A stretch of DNA of 63,431 bases from Roseburia sp. (GCA_023665185.1 JAMPEL010000013.1:1-63431), one strand, 5' to 3'. Shown: positions 17,012 through 26,754, numbered from the stretch's first letter. Notes: a model not told the origin generated them from the letters alone. Program-made: numbers and translations.

Positions 17012-18112
17012 CTATAGCCTTACCACTATCACTTTCAGATATTCCTTCAGACGTTTGAGCGCGTTTCCCGCAGCTTTCTGAGAATCGTTGAGAAGCAGAA
17101 TCGTCAATCTGCCGTCATCGAGTTTCGGGCCGAGACACAGTCCCTCGTAATTCGCAAGATTCATCTTTCTGAAATTCAAGTGTGTCGTAAACTCACAAAG
17201 CAACTCCTTATCCAAAAATCTGTCAGCCGAAAGCATACGCACATCCGTGTCCGTCTCTATCTCGGCATATTCCATCGGCTTGACGATAAAGAGACGCACC
17301 GTGCAGTAGCTTCCTATATACCTCTTCATCACACACATCTCACGTTCCATCACAATCAGCCGCCCATCGTCTAATGCCGCCATATCGGAGACTCCATAAA
17401 CAAACATTTTCGTCTGTTTCTTTTTCATCCCCGGAGCTTCCATTCTGTATGCGTATTGTCCGGCTGGCTTCAAATCCGTGCCGAAACTCTGCAAACGCAG
17501 AATATTTCTTTCATTTGGAGAAAGAGCCGAAACCGGTTGTCCGTCTGATTTGAGAACAGATTCTGTAGTAGTCCAAAAAAGTCTGGTATGCTGATTGTAT
17601 GTCAGTGACTCAAATCCGAGATTTGGGTATGTATTCTCCTTCCCTAAAGATTCGGGGACACTCATTTTCCGCCCTGTAGGCTCACCAGACATATTGTATT
17701 CAAGAATATCCTGTTCCGCCTCTCCGCACACAAACAATGTGGCCGTCTCCCGACAAAAGGCAATGCCTTCGCAGTCGCGCGACTTGCCTGTATGCAGTTC
17801 TCCCGAGTCCGAGACAAACCTCTGGGACACACCGGTTATTTTTCCGTCATACCGACTCATTGCAATGTCAAGGAAACTGATTCCTCCGCCTTGCCATTTG
17901 TCGTCCACCACGGCATACTTGTCGCCTCCCATATATGTGATACCGCTGTAATTGGCTGGCAACACACCCATATTCGATATGCTCACCTGTTTCAGGACAG
18001 ACACCTCGCTTATCGTCTGAGAGTATGCGGCAGCCATACCCAGTCCCGCCCAACACAGCGAGAGAGGCAGCACCCATCCAATTACCTGTTTCATTCTGTC
18101 TTTACTATTCAT
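17012..18112 (-). CDS. Exported esterase-like/phytase-like family protein
   Basis: 366 residues with an N-terminal signal segment (VLPLSLCWAGLGMAAAYSQ). The body resembles the 'esterase-like activity of phytase' beta-propeller family (PF13449 type): YSGITYMGGDKYAVVDDK, SRDCEGIAFCRETATLFVCGE, NLGFESLTYNQHTRLFWTTTE, VSDMAALDDGRLIVMERE, NYEGLCLGPKLDDGRLTILLLND. These repeated D/E-G-(I/L) blades with 'GFE' and 'YEG' metal-ligand-like acids are characteristic. Substrate unknown; phosphoesterase activity is a family-level guess. Start at 18112 is preceded directly by GAAAGG. It is separated by terminators from both neighbours and appears to be transcribed alone. Confidence 0.75.
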   Translation of the reverse strand: MNSKDRMKQVIGWVLPLSLCWAGLGMAAAYSQTISEVSVLKQVSISNMGVLPANYSGITYMGGDKYAVVDDKWQGGGISFLDIAMSRYDGKITGVSQRFVSDSGELHTGKSRDCEGIAFCRETATLFVCGEAEQDILEYNMSGEPTGRKMSVPESLGKENTYPNLGFESLTYNQHTRLFWTTTESVLKSDGQPVSALSPNERNILRLQSFGTDLKPAGQYAYRMEAPGMKKKQTKMFVYGVSDMAALDDGRLIVMEREMCVMKRYIGSYCTVRLFIVKPMEYAEIETDTDVRMLSADRFLDKELLCEFTTHLNFRKMNLANYEGLCLGPKLDDGRLTILLLNDSQKAAGNALKRLKEYLKVIVVRL

Positions 18113-18212
18113 CCTTTCAAATTTATATGCAAGCCGCTCTATACCTGCACCATTCTTATAATTCGGCTACAAAAATAGGACATTTCCCACAGTTCCGGAC
18201 AAAATACACAAA

Positions 18213-18259
18213 AAGGATGCGGACATATTCGCACCGCCTGCAAATACATCCGCATCCTT
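18213..18259 (-). terminator. Rho-independent terminator after gltD
   Basis: Arms AAGGATGCGGA (18213-18223) and TCCGCATCCTT (18249-18259), perfect 11 bp, followed on the leftward transcript by UUUUUGUGU. It lies 27 bp past the gltD stop. Confidence 0.85.
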
Positions 18260-18285
18260 CATTCTGCCCTCCAACGGACAACAGG

Positions 18286-19629
18286 TTATCCTTTTTTCAA
18301 ATATTTATCTACGGCTTCCGCTGTTTTTCTTCCGCTGGCAATGGCGCGCACCACCAGACTTGCTCCGGAAGCAGCATCTCCCGCCACAAACACATTCTCA
18401 GGGAAATCGGGCTGCTGCGGACGAATGAATCCCATAGCAAGTAACACAAGGTCGCACTCTATCACCTCTTTCTTACCGTCAAGTTTCATTATCGGACGTC
18501 CGCCTTCGGGATTCTTCTCCCATATCACACCCTCGACCTCTGCACCTGTGACATGCCCGTCTTTCCCGATGAACCGATTCGTATTCAACAGCCAACGTCG
18601 CTCACATCCTTCCTCATGGCTGGATGTAGTTTTGAGAATGACCGGCCAGTTAGGCCACGGTGTAGCCGGATTATGCCCCACCGGAGGTTTTGGCATTATC
18701 TCAATCTGTGTCACACTGACAGCCCCCTGACGGTTGGATGTTCCTATACAGTCGGAACCCGTATCGCCTCCGCCAATGACAAGTACTTTCTTGCCTTTGG
18801 CATTGACCAGTTCCTCATCAGCGAACTCCATACCCGCCAAAACACGGTTTTGCTGCGAGAGCATATCGAGAGCCAAATGTATTCCTTTCAGTTCTCGTCC
18901 GGGAACATCAATGTCACGTGCCTGCGGTGTACCTGTGCTCACTACGTATGCGTCATAACCCTCAGGCAGTTTTGCCACATCCACATCCGTATTATATACA
19001 AATCGGACACCTTCTGCCTCCATTACCTTTATACGGCGATCGATAACCGACTTATTGAGCTTGAAGTTCGGTATTCCGTAGCGCAACAGGCCACCGGCAG
19101 CCTCATTCTTGTCAAACACTGTCACCTCATAACCTTTATAGTTCAGCTGATTGGCAGCGGCAAGTCCGGCAGGACCGGCACCGACAACCGCCACTTTCAT
19201 GCCATTGCGCTCCGGATGCTCAATCGTAACATATCCTTCGAGAAAAGCGCGCTCCGCAATGGCGCATTCATTCTCGCGGTTGGTCACCGCTTCTCCAGTA
19301 CTCAAATAAAGCACACATGCTTTCTCGCACAGCGCAGGACATATTCTTCCCGTAAACTCAGGAAAGTCGTTGGTCTTTTTCAGAATCTTGTATGCTGTCT
19401 CCCACTCTCCTTTATAAAGAGCGTCATTCCATTCAGGATCTTTGTTGCCGAGCGGGCAAGCCCAGTGGCAGAAAGGCACTCCGCAGTCCATGCAACGCGA
19501 AGCCTGCTCTTGCCTGTCTTTTGTATTCAACGTCTGCTCCACCTCACCGAAATCATGGATACGGTCGTTTACAGGACGGTAGCCCGCCTCTTTTCTTGGA
19601 ACAGTCAGAAATGCTTTTGGATTTCCCAT
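18286..19629 (-). CDS. gltD: Glutamate synthase small (beta) subunit
   Basis: NAD(P)H-oxidising FAD and 4Fe-4S subunit that passes electrons to GltB. The N-terminal cysteine-rich region CMDCGVPFCHWACPLGN...CPALCEKAC forms the two cluster sites. FAD loop VAVVGAGPAGLAAANQL. Second dinucleotide (NAD(P)H) loop KKVLVIGGGDTGSDCIG. C-terminal FAD contact DFPENVFVAGDAASGASLVVRAI. 447 residues, slightly short of the E. coli length but complete. It is cotranscribed behind gltB with a 67-bp gap and has its own terminator. Confidence 0.97.
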   Translation of the reverse strand: MGNPKAFLTVPRKEAGYRPVNDRIHDFGEVEQTLNTKDRQEQASRCMDCGVPFCHWACPLGNKDPEWNDALYKGEWETAYKILKKTNDFPEFTGRICPALCEKACVLYLSTGEAVTNRENECAIAERAFLEGYVTIEHPERNGMKVAVVGAGPAGLAAANQLNYKGYEVTVFDKNEAAGGLLRYGIPNFKLNKSVIDRRIKVMEAEGVRFVYNTDVDVAKLPEGYDAYVVSTGTPQARDIDVPGRELKGIHLALDMLSQQNRVLAGMEFADEELVNAKGKKVLVIGGGDTGSDCIGTSNRQGAVSVTQIEIMPKPPVGHNPATPWPNWPVILKTTSSHEEGCERRWLLNTNRFIGKDGHVTGAEVEGVIWEKNPEGGRPIMKLDGKKEVIECDLVLLAMGFIRPQQPDFPENVFVAGDAASGASLVVRAIASGRKTAEAVDKYLKKG

Positions 19630-19696
19630 TTTATTTTGTCTTTCGTTGATTAATTACTTCTGTTTCATCATTCACAAGCGCGTCACTTGCCTCATA

Positions 19697-22600
19697 TTAA
19701 TAATCGCGCTGCATGTCCTTTATCTTCTGTTGCAATTTTGCCATCTGCTCTTCATGAAGAACACGCTTGTATTCAATAGGCACCACCTGTATGAATTCGT
19801 CTACATAACGCGCCCAGTTGTCAAGCATTGTCCTCGCAAGCGAGCTTCCGGTGTAAAGATAATGCTGGCGGATAAGCTCATGGAGTTCCTTACGGTAGCT
19901 TGCCTCCTCTACAAGATTGATTTCCACCATGTCCATGTTACAGAAATAGTCGAAATTGCGGTTCTTGTCCCATACGTACGCCACACCGCCAGACATACCG
20001 GCTGCGAAGTTGCGCCCTGTCTCGCCAAGCACCACAACACGTCCTCCTGTCATATACTCGCAACAGTGGTCGCCGGCGCCCTCAATCACAGCCACAGCAC
20101 CTGAGTTGCGCACACCGAAACGCTCACCCACGCGACCGTTTACATAGAGTTCTCCGGCTGTAGCTCCGTAAAGTCCGGTGTTTCCGGCTATGATGTTGTC
20201 TTCCGCCACAAAGTTCGACCTGACAGGCGGCAAAATAGAGATACGTCCTCCACTCAGTCCCTTGCCGAAATAGTCGTTACACTCACCCTCAAGCTTGACA
20301 TTCACACCTTTCGTCAGGAACGCGCCGAAACTTTGCCCGGCAGAACCTTTGAATTTTATATTGATGGTTGAATCGGGCAGACCAGCTTCACCGTACTTCT
20401 TGGCTATCACACCCGAAAGCATGGTACATACCGCACGATCCGTATTCTTGATAGTAAAGTCGAGATTCACCTCCTCATTGTCATCAATGGCTTTCTTGCA
20501 TGCCTCGATAATGAGCATATCCTTGACATCCTCCACTTTCGTAAACTCGCGTCCGTCCCAATGAATCCCTTTGTCCTCTCCCATTTGGGTAAGCAGACGT
20601 CCAAAATCCATTGTGCCATATTTGGTGGAAGGGTCACACTCCCTCACCTCTATCAAATCGGTACGTCCGACAATGTCATTGAAGTTCCTTACTCCTATCT
20701 CAGCGAGATACTCACGCACTTCCTGTGCCAGATAAGTGAAGAAGTTCACCAGATATTCAGACTTGCCCATAAAACGCTCACGCAACACCGGGTCTTGCGT
20801 AGCAACTCCCACAGGACAAGTGTTGGTATTGCACTTACGCATCATCACACATCCGAGTACGATAAGCGGCAACGTTCCAAAAGAGAACTCATCGGCTCCA
20901 AGCATAGCCATAAGCACCACATCGCGACCGGTCTTCAACTGTCCGTCAGTCTGCAAGCGCACTTGTCCGCGCAAACCGTTCAGCACGAGTGTCTGCTGAG
21001 TCTCGGCAAGACCTATTTCGGGAGAGATACCCGCAAAACGCATGGAAGACGCAGGCGAGGCGCCCGTACCGCCTTCAGCTCCCGAAATGACAATAAGATC
21101 GGCCTTTGCCTTTGCCACACCGGCAGCAATTGTTCCCACACCGCTCTCTGCCACAAGCTTCACGCTCACCGCTGCCTCCGGGTTTATATTCTTCAAGTCA
21201 AAGATTAGCTGCGCAAGGTCCTCGATGGAATAAATGTCGTGATGAGGAGGAGGCGAAATAAGAGATATTCCGGGAATAGAGTTACGGGTCTTGGCAATAA
21301 TCTTGTTCACCTTAAATCCAGGAAGCTGACCTCCCTCACCCGGCTTCGCGCCCTGCGCCACTTTTATCTGAATCTCTTCCGCATTGACAAGATATTCGGC
21401 AGTCACACCAAAACGTCCCGAAGCCACCTGTTTCGTTTTGCTCGACAAGCTCACCCCGTCCACAAATGAATGGTAACGCTCGTTGTCCTCACCGCCTTCT
21501 CCAGTATTGCTACGCGTACCGAGCTTGTTCATCGCAAGAGCTATTGCCTGATGCGCCTCGATACTTATGGCACCAAACGACATTGCCCCGACCACAAAAT
21601 GCTTGACAATGCTCTCAACCGGCTCCACCTCATCGACAGGCACAGGTTTGGCGGCCTTCTTGAATCCGAAGAAATCACGGATAAATATAGGTTTTTCCTT
21701 TTCGTCCACCAGACGGCTCCATTCCTTATATTTCTTGTAAGAGCCAAGCCGTGTGGCAATCTGCAAATTGGCAATCGTGTCCGGTGTCCAGGCATGTACG
21801 ATTCCATCCTTTCGGTAACTGAACAATCCGGTATCAGGAAGGAACTCATTGATTTCCTTCGGCTTGAAAGCCTCATCATGCAAACGTATGGCATCTTTTG
21901 CTATATCCCGCAAGCCGATTCCGCCAATAGTCGAGATTTCTGTGCCGAAATATTTCTTCAGCAGCCCCTCGCTCAATCCGATACTCTCGAATATCTTGGC
22001 ACCGCGATATGAACGGATTGTAGAGATTCCCATTTTCGACATTATCTTGAAAAGCCCCTTGCACACGGCTTTGATATAATTCTTCTCGGCAGTAGCATAT
22101 TCCTCCTGAATCTTATGCTTCTTCACAAGGTCGTCGAGCACGGCAAATGTCATGTAAGGACATATTGCGGACGCACCATAACCGAGCAGAAGAGCTGCAT
22201 GCATCACCTCACGTATCTCGCCCGACTCGACAATGAGGGCTGTCTGCACTCGTTTGCCGACACTGATAAGATAGTGGTGTACGGCACTCACCGCAAGCAA
22301 AGAAGGGATTGCCGCATGACTCTCGTCAATGTCACGGTCGGACAGAATGATATAGTTCACTCCGTCGTTCACACTCTCCTCGGCTTTCTTGCAAAGCCCC
22401 TCAATGGCTGCGCGCAGTCCGCTCTCGCCCTTACTACACTCAAATATCATCGGCAGCTTGACCGTATGGAAGCCCTTGTAGCGAATGTTGCAGAGAATGT
22501 CGAGCTGGGTGTTGGTCAATATCGGATGAGGCAGACGCACCATCTTACAGTTCGATTCGTCCGGAGTAAGTATATTTGTACCCACAGCACCAATATATTC

Positions 22601-24232
22601 GGTGAGTGACATCACCAGTTCCTCACGTATCGGGTCAATTGCCGGATTAGTGACTTGGGCAAACTGCTGACGGAAATAGTTGAAGAATATCTGCGGACGG
22701 TCACTGACCACGGCAAGCGGAGTGTCGTTGCCCATCGCTGCTACCGGTTCCGAACCGTTCACGCACATCGGAATGACAGTCCTGTCAATATCTTCCTGTC
22801 CGAAACCGAAATTCAGCAGCTTGCGCTCATAGTTTTCCACCGAATTGCTGACTTTGCGCCCGCTCTTCAGTTTTTCAAGCTGTATGCGGTTCGTGGAAAG
22901 CCACTGACGGTAAGTATACTCGGCGGCAAGCTTTTCCTTAATCTCTCCATCATAGTATATCTTACCCTCAAGCGTGTCTATCAGGATGATTTTTCCCGGC
23001 TGCAAGCGTCCCTTAGCCGTTATCTCGCCCGGCTCAAAGTCCATCACTCCGACCTCACTCGCCACAACCATCATGCCGTTCTTGGTAATGGTATAGCGCG
23101 CCGGACGCAGTCCGTTTCTGTCGAGCATACCTCCGGCAAAACGCCCGTCGCTGAACATCAGTGCCGCCGGGCCGTCCCACGGCTCCATCAAGATGGAGTA
23201 ATATTCATAGAAAGCTTTCAAGTCTTCAGAGATAGGGTTCTTGTCATTGAACGACTCCGGTACGAGAATCGCCATTGCCTGAGGGAGCGAGAGTCCTGAC
23301 ATGACAAGAAACTCAAACACATTGTCAAGCGACGCCGAGTCGGACATATCCGACTGAAGTATAGGGCGTATGTCCTTGATGTCGCCTAACAGCTGGGAGG
23401 AAAGCACTGATTCGCGCGCCTTCATCCATCCTCTGTTGCCCCGGACCGTATTTATCTCTCCGTTGTGGCAAAGCAAACGGAAAGGCTGTGCCAGTTTCCA
23501 CATAGGGAATGTGTTGGTGGAGAAGCGCGAATGCACAAGCGCAAGACCACTCGTAAAATAATTGTTCGACAAGTCAGGGAAATACTGGCGCAACTGTTTG
23601 CTCGAAAGCATTCCTTTATATATAATGTTCTTACTTGAAAGAGAGCATATATAAAAGTCTGGATTATCCACGCGGTTCTCTATCTTCTTGCGTATCTTAT
23701 AAAGCATACGCTCAAACTCATCGAGTTTGTCATCAGGAACTCCGGTAACAAATATCTGTTTGATGTCCGGCTCCACAGAAAGAGCGGACTCACCAAGACA
23801 ATCAGGCGAGGTCGGCACATTGCGAAGGTGCATCAGGTTCAAGCCCTCACGCTCAATCTCCTCAATCATGACAGACAGTATTGCCGCCTGTTCCGACTCG
23901 TCTTTAGGCAGAAAAACCAGACCGGTTCCGTATTTTCCCTTTTCCGGCACAGGAATGCCTTGCAGAAGTATAAACTCATGAGGTATCTGCAAGAGTATGC
24001 CGGCACCGTCACCAGTTTTCTTGTCCGCACCCTCAGCACCACGATGCTGCATGTTTTCAAGAACCTTAAGCGCATTGTCAACCAGTTCATGGCTCTTGTT
24101 GCCATGAATGTTAACTACCATACCGACACCACAAGCGTCATGCTCGTTCTCCGCACTGTACAGTCCCTTGTTTCTTGGCTGCCTGCATGGAATAATGCCG
24201 TTTTCTTTGCTGATTTGCTCTCTTTTTACCAT
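19697..24232 (-). CDS. gltB: Glutamate synthase large (alpha) subunit
   Basis: 1511 residues; converts glutamine plus 2-oxoglutarate to two glutamates. The N-terminal class II glutaminase starts after a 33-residue propeptide with the nucleophile C34 in EHDACGVGMVVN. Also visible: HSRFSTNTFPMW, the central domain, and the FMN-binding synthase barrel with AEGGTGASPASSMRFAGISPEIGLAE. The 3Fe-4S motif is CNTNTCPVGVATQDP. The C-terminal GXGXG beta-helix runs through GLSGGRISILPP...IAGNTGLYGATAGELYVNGRVGERFGVRNSGA. Length and order are normal. First gene of gltBD, with a -7 element 54 bp upstream. Confidence 0.98.
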   Translation of the reverse strand: MVKREQISKENGIIPCRQPRNKGLYSAENEHDACGVGMVVNIHGNKSHELVDNALKVLENMQHRGAEGADKKTGDGAGILLQIPHEFILLQGIPVPEKGKYGTGLVFLPKDESEQAAILSVMIEEIEREGLNLMHLRNVPTSPDCLGESALSVEPDIKQIFVTGVPDDKLDEFERMLYKIRKKIENRVDNPDFYICSLSSKNIIYKGMLSSKQLRQYFPDLSNNYFTSGLALVHSRFSTNTFPMWKLAQPFRLLCHNGEINTVRGNRGWMKARESVLSSQLLGDIKDIRPILQSDMSDSASLDNVFEFLVMSGLSLPQAMAILVPESFNDKNPISEDLKAFYEYYSILMEPWDGPAALMFSDGRFAGGMLDRNGLRPARYTITKNGMMVVASEVGVMDFEPGEITAKGRLQPGKIILIDTLEGKIYYDGEIKEKLAAEYTYRQWLSTNRIQLEKLKSGRKVSNSVENYERKLLNFGFGQEDIDRTVIPMCVNGSEPVAAMGNDTPLAVVSDRPQIFFNYFRQQFAQVTNPAIDPIREELVMSLTEYIGAVGTNILTPDESNCKMVRLPHPILTNTQLDILCNIRYKGFHTVKLPMIFECSKGESGLRAAIEGLCKKAEESVNDGVNYIILSDRDIDESHAAIPSLLAVSAVHHYLISVGKRVQTALIVESGEIREVMHAALLLGYGASAICPYMTFAVLDDLVKKHKIQEEYATAEKNYIKAVCKGLFKIMSKMGISTIRSYRGAKIFESIGLSEGLLKKYFGTEISTIGGIGLRDIAKDAIRLHDEAFKPKEINEFLPDTGLFSYRKDGIVHAWTPDTIANLQIATRLGSYKKYKEWSRLVDEKEKPIFIRDFFGFKKAAKPVPVDEVEPVESIVKHFVVGAMSFGAISIEAHQAIALAMNKLGTRSNTGEGGEDNERYHSFVDGVSLSSKTKQVASGRFGVTAEYLVNAEEIQIKVAQGAKPGEGGQLPGFKVNKIIAKTRNSIPGISLISPPPHHDIYSIEDLAQLIFDLKNINPEAAVSVKLVAESGVGTIAAGVAKAKADLIVISGAEGGTGASPASSMRFAGISPEIGLAETQQTLVLNGLRGQVRLQTDGQLKTGRDVVLMAMLGADEFSFGTLPLIVLGCVMMRKCNTNTCPVGVATQDPVLRERFMGKSEYLVNFFTYLAQEVREYLAEIGVRNFNDIVGRTDLIEVRECDPSTKYGTMDFGRLLTQMGEDKGIHWDGREFTKVEDVKDMLIIEACKKAIDDNEEVNLDFTIKNTDRAVCTMLSGVIAKKYGEAGLPDSTINIKFKGSAGQSFGAFLTKGVNVKLEGECNDYFGKGLSGGRISILPPVRSNFVAEDNIIAGNTGLYGATAGELYVNGRVGERFGVRNSGAVAVIEGAGDHCCEYMTGGRVVVLGETGRNFAAGMSGGVAYVWDKNRNFDYFCNMDMVEINLVEEASYRKELHELIRQHYLYTGSSLARTMLDNWARYVDEFIQVVPIEYKRVLHEEQMAKLQQKIKDMQRDY

Positions 24233-24285
24233 TGCTTTTGTCGTTATTTATGTTTGTTTCTATAACCTCAATGTCAATTCGGCTG

Positions 24286-24293
24286 CAAAAGTA
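24286..24293 (-). promoter_or_regulatory. Candidate -7 element for gltBD
   Basis: Leftward TACTTTTG (TAnnTTTG), 54 bp upstream of gltB. A -33 TTTG at consensus distance is not evident. The 24294-24544 remainder is AT-rich with no gene. Confidence 0.5.
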
Positions 24294-24544
24294 CACATTT
24301 TATTTCTTTTTTCTACCATATTTTTACTATTAATTTCTTTTTGTCGTAAAATAAAATGTTTTTTCAGATAAAATACGCTACAAACAAGTTTTCTAAATCT
24401 TTTTGTATACAATAGAATATAAAATAATTTTACAAGCTGCATTCCATGCCGTTGTACAATCAGTATGCGCATAGACAAACCACATACAGAACGAGCCAAA
24501 GCACTATCAAAAAGACATATAAAACAGAATAAAAGCAGCAAAAC

Positions 24545-25133
24545 GAAATGTTAAAGCCCGACACTCGTAGAATCGCTCAAAATGAACCGAACCTTACCTC
24601 AGTTGCAAAAACGCGATTCTACAGAGGGTTTTGACACTCGAAAACCGAGCAGACAAATAGAACAATTCACTCGACTAAAAGACATATATTTTTCCTTCAA
24701 AACACACCTTTCCCATCCAAAAGCCCACAAAAAACCAAAATTACAAGGTGCTGAAAATTTATTTACAAGGTACACTGATTTTTTGCGCAAGGTGAACGAA
24801 ATTTATTTTCAAGGCGCACAAAATTTTCAAAGCCTGTTTTTCGGCCCAAAACCGGGCATTTTCCCAAATCACTTCCCCAAAAAGACAACAACCGTCTTTT
24901 CCATGCTCCGAAAAACAAAAATGGATTTTGAACCCGAAAAATGACAATTTTGACAGTGTTTTTACATAACTCACTGATTATCAACATATCCTATTTTGTA
25001 TCCAACCATTAGTTTTTGGTCTAAAACCGCTTCTTTTTCGCAAAATAGCATCTTGTTGATAATCAGTTATTTACGCATACAACTCTAAAAAGCCAGGCTT
25101 CACACAGCCAAAGCCCAAGGCTGAAATGTTAAA
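24545..25133 (-). repeat. Large intergenic repeat element, copy 1 (opposite orientation to copy 2 at 48748-49337)
   Basis: About 590 bp that, reverse-complemented, aligns end to end with 48748-49337. Shared landmarks in order: terminal TTTAACAT; a paired TTGATAATCAGT motif about 80-90 bp apart; AATCCATTTTTGTTTTTCGG; GCTTTGAAAATTTTGTGCGC; four CCTTG blocks; GTCTGCTCGGTTTTCGA; and a terminal hairpin GTAGAATCGC...GCGATTCTAC (24567-24576/24613-24622). GAAATGTTAAA occurs directly repeated at both ends (24545-24555, 25123-25133). Weaker similarity continues to about 25165. In this copy the TTGATAATCAGT motif forms a 14-bp inverted repeat. No convincing protein: small frames exist but substitutions do not look codon-constrained. 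The 25134-25296 tail shows no gene. Confidence 0.85.
24744..24814 (-). repeat. 22-nt periodic array inside repeat copy 1
   Basis: CAAGG (CCTTG on the minus strand) begins at 24744, 24766, 24788 and 24810, exactly 22 nt apart. Intervening sequence alternates AATAAATTT-type and AAAAATCAG-type fillers. The same array with the same spacing is found in copy 2. 22 bp is about two helical turns, so the blocks would face the same side of the DNA. Confidence 0.85.
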
Positions 25134-25296
25134 TTCGTCCTTTTTTCTCAAGTATCATAATGTCACATAAGACGCAAAAAAAGTAAACGGCTGTTTTTGT
25201 CTGTACCCCGGCTATATTTCAGACAATGCACAAACAAAAACAGCCACTTGCCGCATCGTGCCCCACACCAGGCGCAACCATATATTCAGAAACCGT

Positions 25297-26754
25297 CTAT
25301 TCCCACTGATAACAGCCGGCATCGGGACGCTCATCGGGACGAGGCACACCCAACATATCAAAAGGATAGCCGGAAGAGAATGCCGCATTGCCAGCACCAC
25401 GAGCGACAGACTGTTCGCTCAGACGGAAGTCGTAAATATAATTGTAGGTATCGACAGTACGGAAATTAGATGCTTTAAATGTCTCGTTTTCCTCATTCTC
25501 CAACACACAATCCACATAGCAAGAAGCATATTTCTCGTCCACCTCCGTGTTCAACACACAGTTCTCGAACAAGAAATCGAACGGAACTGCATCGGAAGAA
25601 GAGGCATCCGAACCCTGATTGGCATCTCGTCCCGACACATCATCCGCAGAGTTTCCAGTAATTATCGTATTGAAAAAATGAGCTTTTTCCAACGGGTACA
25701 GCATGTCGTCCTGAACGTTACAAAAATACAAGGCCGCTCCGTAAAAAGCGTTCCAAGGATAGAACTGGGCAATGGTGCAATGCACAAACTCGGTTTTGCC
25801 TCCGAACAGCGACACGCAATGCGTTCCGGAGTTGCTTATCTGGGTGTTGGCAACGAACAGGTCGCCACACTCAACATACAATCCGTTCCCGCTCACATTA
25901 TGAATTACAGAATTGGTCAAGTCAAGTTTGCGCCGTTCTGTCGTCGCTCCCTCGCAGAAGATGCCATAAGCTCCGCCATGAATGTCCACATAATCAAACA
26001 CATTTCCGTAACTTTCCGAAAAGACAGCGATTCCGCCCCACAGCGCATCGAGACGGTCATAAGGCAGATAAGGGAAAAGTTTGTCGGTACGGTCGCCCCT
26101 GAACACCACCGGCTTGCCCTCCGCTCCACGGCACTCCACTTGTCCGTGTATTCTCATGGAAGCTCCATTATGGAAACAAAGTACAGCACCGGCAGGAATG
26201 GTCAGCCGGGCCTCCGGGGCCACCACCAGACTGTCATATATAAGATAAGGACGCGCGGCAGACAGTTCCGTGTCGCCCTGCACCACCTCAGCCCGCATGA
26301 TGACCACATCTTGTCCATAAGCCTCAAGGATGACATGCTGCCGCAGACCGCTCTCAAGAGTGAACACCACCGTATCGCGTATCAGCACCGGAGCGTCGGA
26401 CGCCTGTGGAGCCGCTGTCACTTCCACGAAAACGAACATACTGTCGTCATGCAACACCTCCACCCCGGAGACAGAAGTGCCGTACTGACCGTCCACATTG
26501 ATGCGGAAACCGGATTTGCCCTGTTGCGCAAGCCCCACACTATTCAGGCGTATCCCCTTGTCATTGCGGTTGTAGACCTTGAAACGCTGTGTGGACGATC
26601 CGATTGTAGTGAATACCGTATCAAACCGCACCGTATCGGCTGAAAAGCTCAAACGCGCGGACATGTCCGAAGTGAAATCCTCCTCATCGCTGCAAGAGAC
26701 GGTCGCAAGACCGACTATGCAAAGCAGCCACAACATATAATGCACTTTCTTCAT
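25297..26754 (-). CDS. Exported lipoprotein with right-handed beta-helix repeats
   Basis: 485 residues. The start at 26754 (MKKVHYMLWLLCIVGLATVSCSDEED) gives a lipoprotein signal with lipobox ATVSC followed by acidic residues, as in surface-exposed Bacteroidetes lipoproteins. An N-terminal beta-sandwich-like region (SADTVRFDTVFTTIGSSTQRFKVYNRNDKGIRL...) precedes beta-helix coils: LTIPAGAVLCFHNGASMRIHGQVECRG, GNVFDYVDIHGGAYGIFCEG, LTNSVIHNVSGNGLYVECG, FVANTQISNSGTHCVSLFGG, FVHCTIAQFYP. It ends DMLGVPRPDERPDAGCYQW, the closing motif of the 'choice-of-anchor Q'-type family. Ligand or substrate unknown; polysaccharide binding is possible. Divergent from the amidase gene. Confidence 0.85.
   Translation of the reverse strand: MKKVHYMLWLLCIVGLATVSCSDEEDFTSDMSARLSFSADTVRFDTVFTTIGSSTQRFKVYNRNDKGIRLNSVGLAQQGKSGFRINVDGQYGTSVSGVEVLHDDSMFVFVEVTAAPQASDAPVLIRDTVVFTLESGLRQHVILEAYGQDVVIMRAEVVQGDTELSAARPYLIYDSLVVAPEARLTIPAGAVLCFHNGASMRIHGQVECRGAEGKPVVFRGDRTDKLFPYLPYDRLDALWGGIAVFSESYGNVFDYVDIHGGAYGIFCEGATTERRKLDLTNSVIHNVSGNGLYVECGDLFVANTQISNSGTHCVSLFGGKTEFVHCTIAQFYPWNAFYGAALYFCNVQDDMLYPLEKAHFFNTIITGNSADDVSGRDANQGSDASSSDAVPFDFLFENCVLNTEVDEKYASCYVDCVLENEENETFKASNFRTVDTYNYIYDFRLSEQSVARGAGNAAFSSGYPFDMLGVPRPDERPDAGCYQWE

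Noticed and set aside
18553..19653. 366-codon plus-strand frame opposite gltD
   Set aside because: Antisense shadow of a firmly identified enzyme gene.
24744..24814. CRISPR-like array in the large repeat
   Set aside because: The 22-nt period includes related filler sequence, only four units occur, and the same array recurs elsewhere; this is a phased motif array, not repeat-spacer DNA.
25258..26643. 461-codon plus-strand frame opposite the beta-helix lipoprotein
   Set aside because: Antisense shadow; the minus strand encodes a lipoprotein signal and beta-helix coils.
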